From contig NC_059268.1 of NCBI RefSeq assembly GCF_017591435.1, positions 16,286,684 to 16,350,683 on the forward strand: a stretch of DNA of 64,000 bases, given 5' to 3'. This document shows, in pieces, positions 63,557 through 64,000 of the stretch. This stretch comes from Portunus trituberculatus. Its lineage: Eukaryota; Arthropoda; Malacostraca; Decapoda; Portunidae. The notes under the pieces are model-generated. The model was not told the DNA's origin. It did no database searches and worked only from the letters and a program-made list of their open reading frames with translations. How positions within the stretch are numbered: position 1 is the stretch's first letter; the number at the start of each line of letters is the position of its first letter. The position numbers and the translations under genes were made by a program.

Positions 63557-64000
63557 CTAGCAAGCCTCGGCCTTGCCCTTGGGCTTGCCCTCACCGCAGC
63601 CGTCTTTGTAGCCTTGAGCGTAGCCCTCACGTTTGCCCCGACGGAAGCCTTTTTTCCTCCCTTTTTCGTAACCATCCTTCCATCCTCGCGCGTACCCCTT
63701 CAATCTATTCTTTTGCTCTCCGGCTACATACCCTGCGGCTCGACCTTCCTTACGAGCCAACCGGTGGCCCCTCGCCTCGCCTTTCCTGAAGCCCTTAATG
63801 AAGGCCTTAGCGCGGAGCATCTTGGAGTACCTGACTGACCACGTCTCCAGCAGATTCATTACTTTGGCTAATTCCTTGCTCAGCCTGATGCGGTCTGTCA
63901 CTTCCTCACGTAAGGTGGCGGCCTCCTCGATGAGTATCTGGAACAAATGTTGCAGGTCTTGTCTGTGTGCGGAGAAGGTGCAGTATGCTGTGCGACTCAA
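63557..64000 (-). CDS. Gly-x-x-x repeat protein, partial (5' end beyond window)
   Basis: The minus-strand frame is open from the window edge for 147 codons to a TAG at 63557 to 63559. Residues 1 to about 68 look helical and charged (DLQHLFQILIEEAATLREEV). From about residue 70 the sequence is 19 consecutive tetrads without a slip, 17 of them starting with Gly (GYAR GWKD GYEK GRKK), rich in Arg/Lys and with Phe/Tyr/Trp after many glycines. A run of GX3 units is the hallmark of the deca-GX3 helix of Yae1/Lto1 proteins, but that homology is only a suggestion because the rest is not recognisable. A TTTGTTCCAG at 63938 to 63947 could be a splice acceptor, so the true exon may start there. There is no start codon at the edge. 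Confidence 0.6.
   Translation of the reverse strand: MSRTAYCTFSAHRQDLQHLFQILIEEAATLREEVTDRIRLSKELAKVMNLLETWSVRYSKMLRAKAFIKGFRKGEARGHRLARKEGRAAGYVAGEQKNRLKGYARGWKDGYEKGRKKGFRRGKREGYAQGYKDGCGEGKPKGKAEAC

Overview
The window is eukaryotic nuclear DNA from an arthropod, most likely a decapod crustacean and perhaps a crab. The signs are very long dinucleotide arrays (up to 258 bp of CT), interrupted coding regions with consensus splice sites, an AACCT/TTAGG-type repeat block, tRNA-derived SINEs, non-LTR retrotransposon remnants and many short inverted-repeat transposons. The order and species are inferred from this general character, not from a marker gene. Nothing in it looks prokaryotic.

Layout. 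Positions 1 to about 40,000 form a gene desert built of microsatellites (CT/GA, GT/CA, AGT, AAC, TTC, TTA), dispersed transposons and short unique GC-rich islands. I see no convincing exon there. From 40,021 to 43,503 (+) lies a complete four-exon GT10 alpha-(1,3)-fucosyltransferase of 643 residues. It is a type II Golgi membrane protein with an unusually long basic Ser/Thr/Lys stem. From 43,504 to 48,740 is a second repeat-rich spacer. From 48,749 to 55,316 (+) lies a complete coding region for NAA35 (Mak10), the auxiliary subunit of the NatC N-terminal acetyltransferase. It has thirteen coding exons and 711 residues, and two of its introns appear to use GC donors. From 55,317 to about 63,350 the sequence is AT-rich and nearly free of microsatellites and short transposons. 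The window ends in a partial minus-strand gene (63,557 to 64,000) for a protein whose C-terminus is a strict Gly-x-x-x repeat.

Mobile elements. One family of about 212-bp elements (here TTAA-212) has 22 copies between 113 and 49,075 and none that I can see after that. Its ends are inverted repeats and its target site is TTAA. A larger 843-bp element in NAA35 intron 9 has perfect inverted ends, also at TTAA, and keeps a short acidic reading frame that looks like the start of a piggyBac-type transposase. A third family (TIR-C) carries two nested insertions at 10.2 to 10.8 kb. One is a TTAA-212 copy and the other a 226-bp TA-flanked element with mariner-like ends. Undisturbed TIR-C copies elsewhere in the window show both empty sites. 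A fourth family (Rep-B) is scattered through spacers and introns.

No operon-like or defence-system logic is present. The two complete genes are unrelated housekeeping functions (glycan fucosylation and N-terminal acetylation) on the same strand. The unusual content is the layered transposon history, the GC-AG introns, the atypical fucosyltransferase stem and the Gly-x-x-x protein at the right edge.
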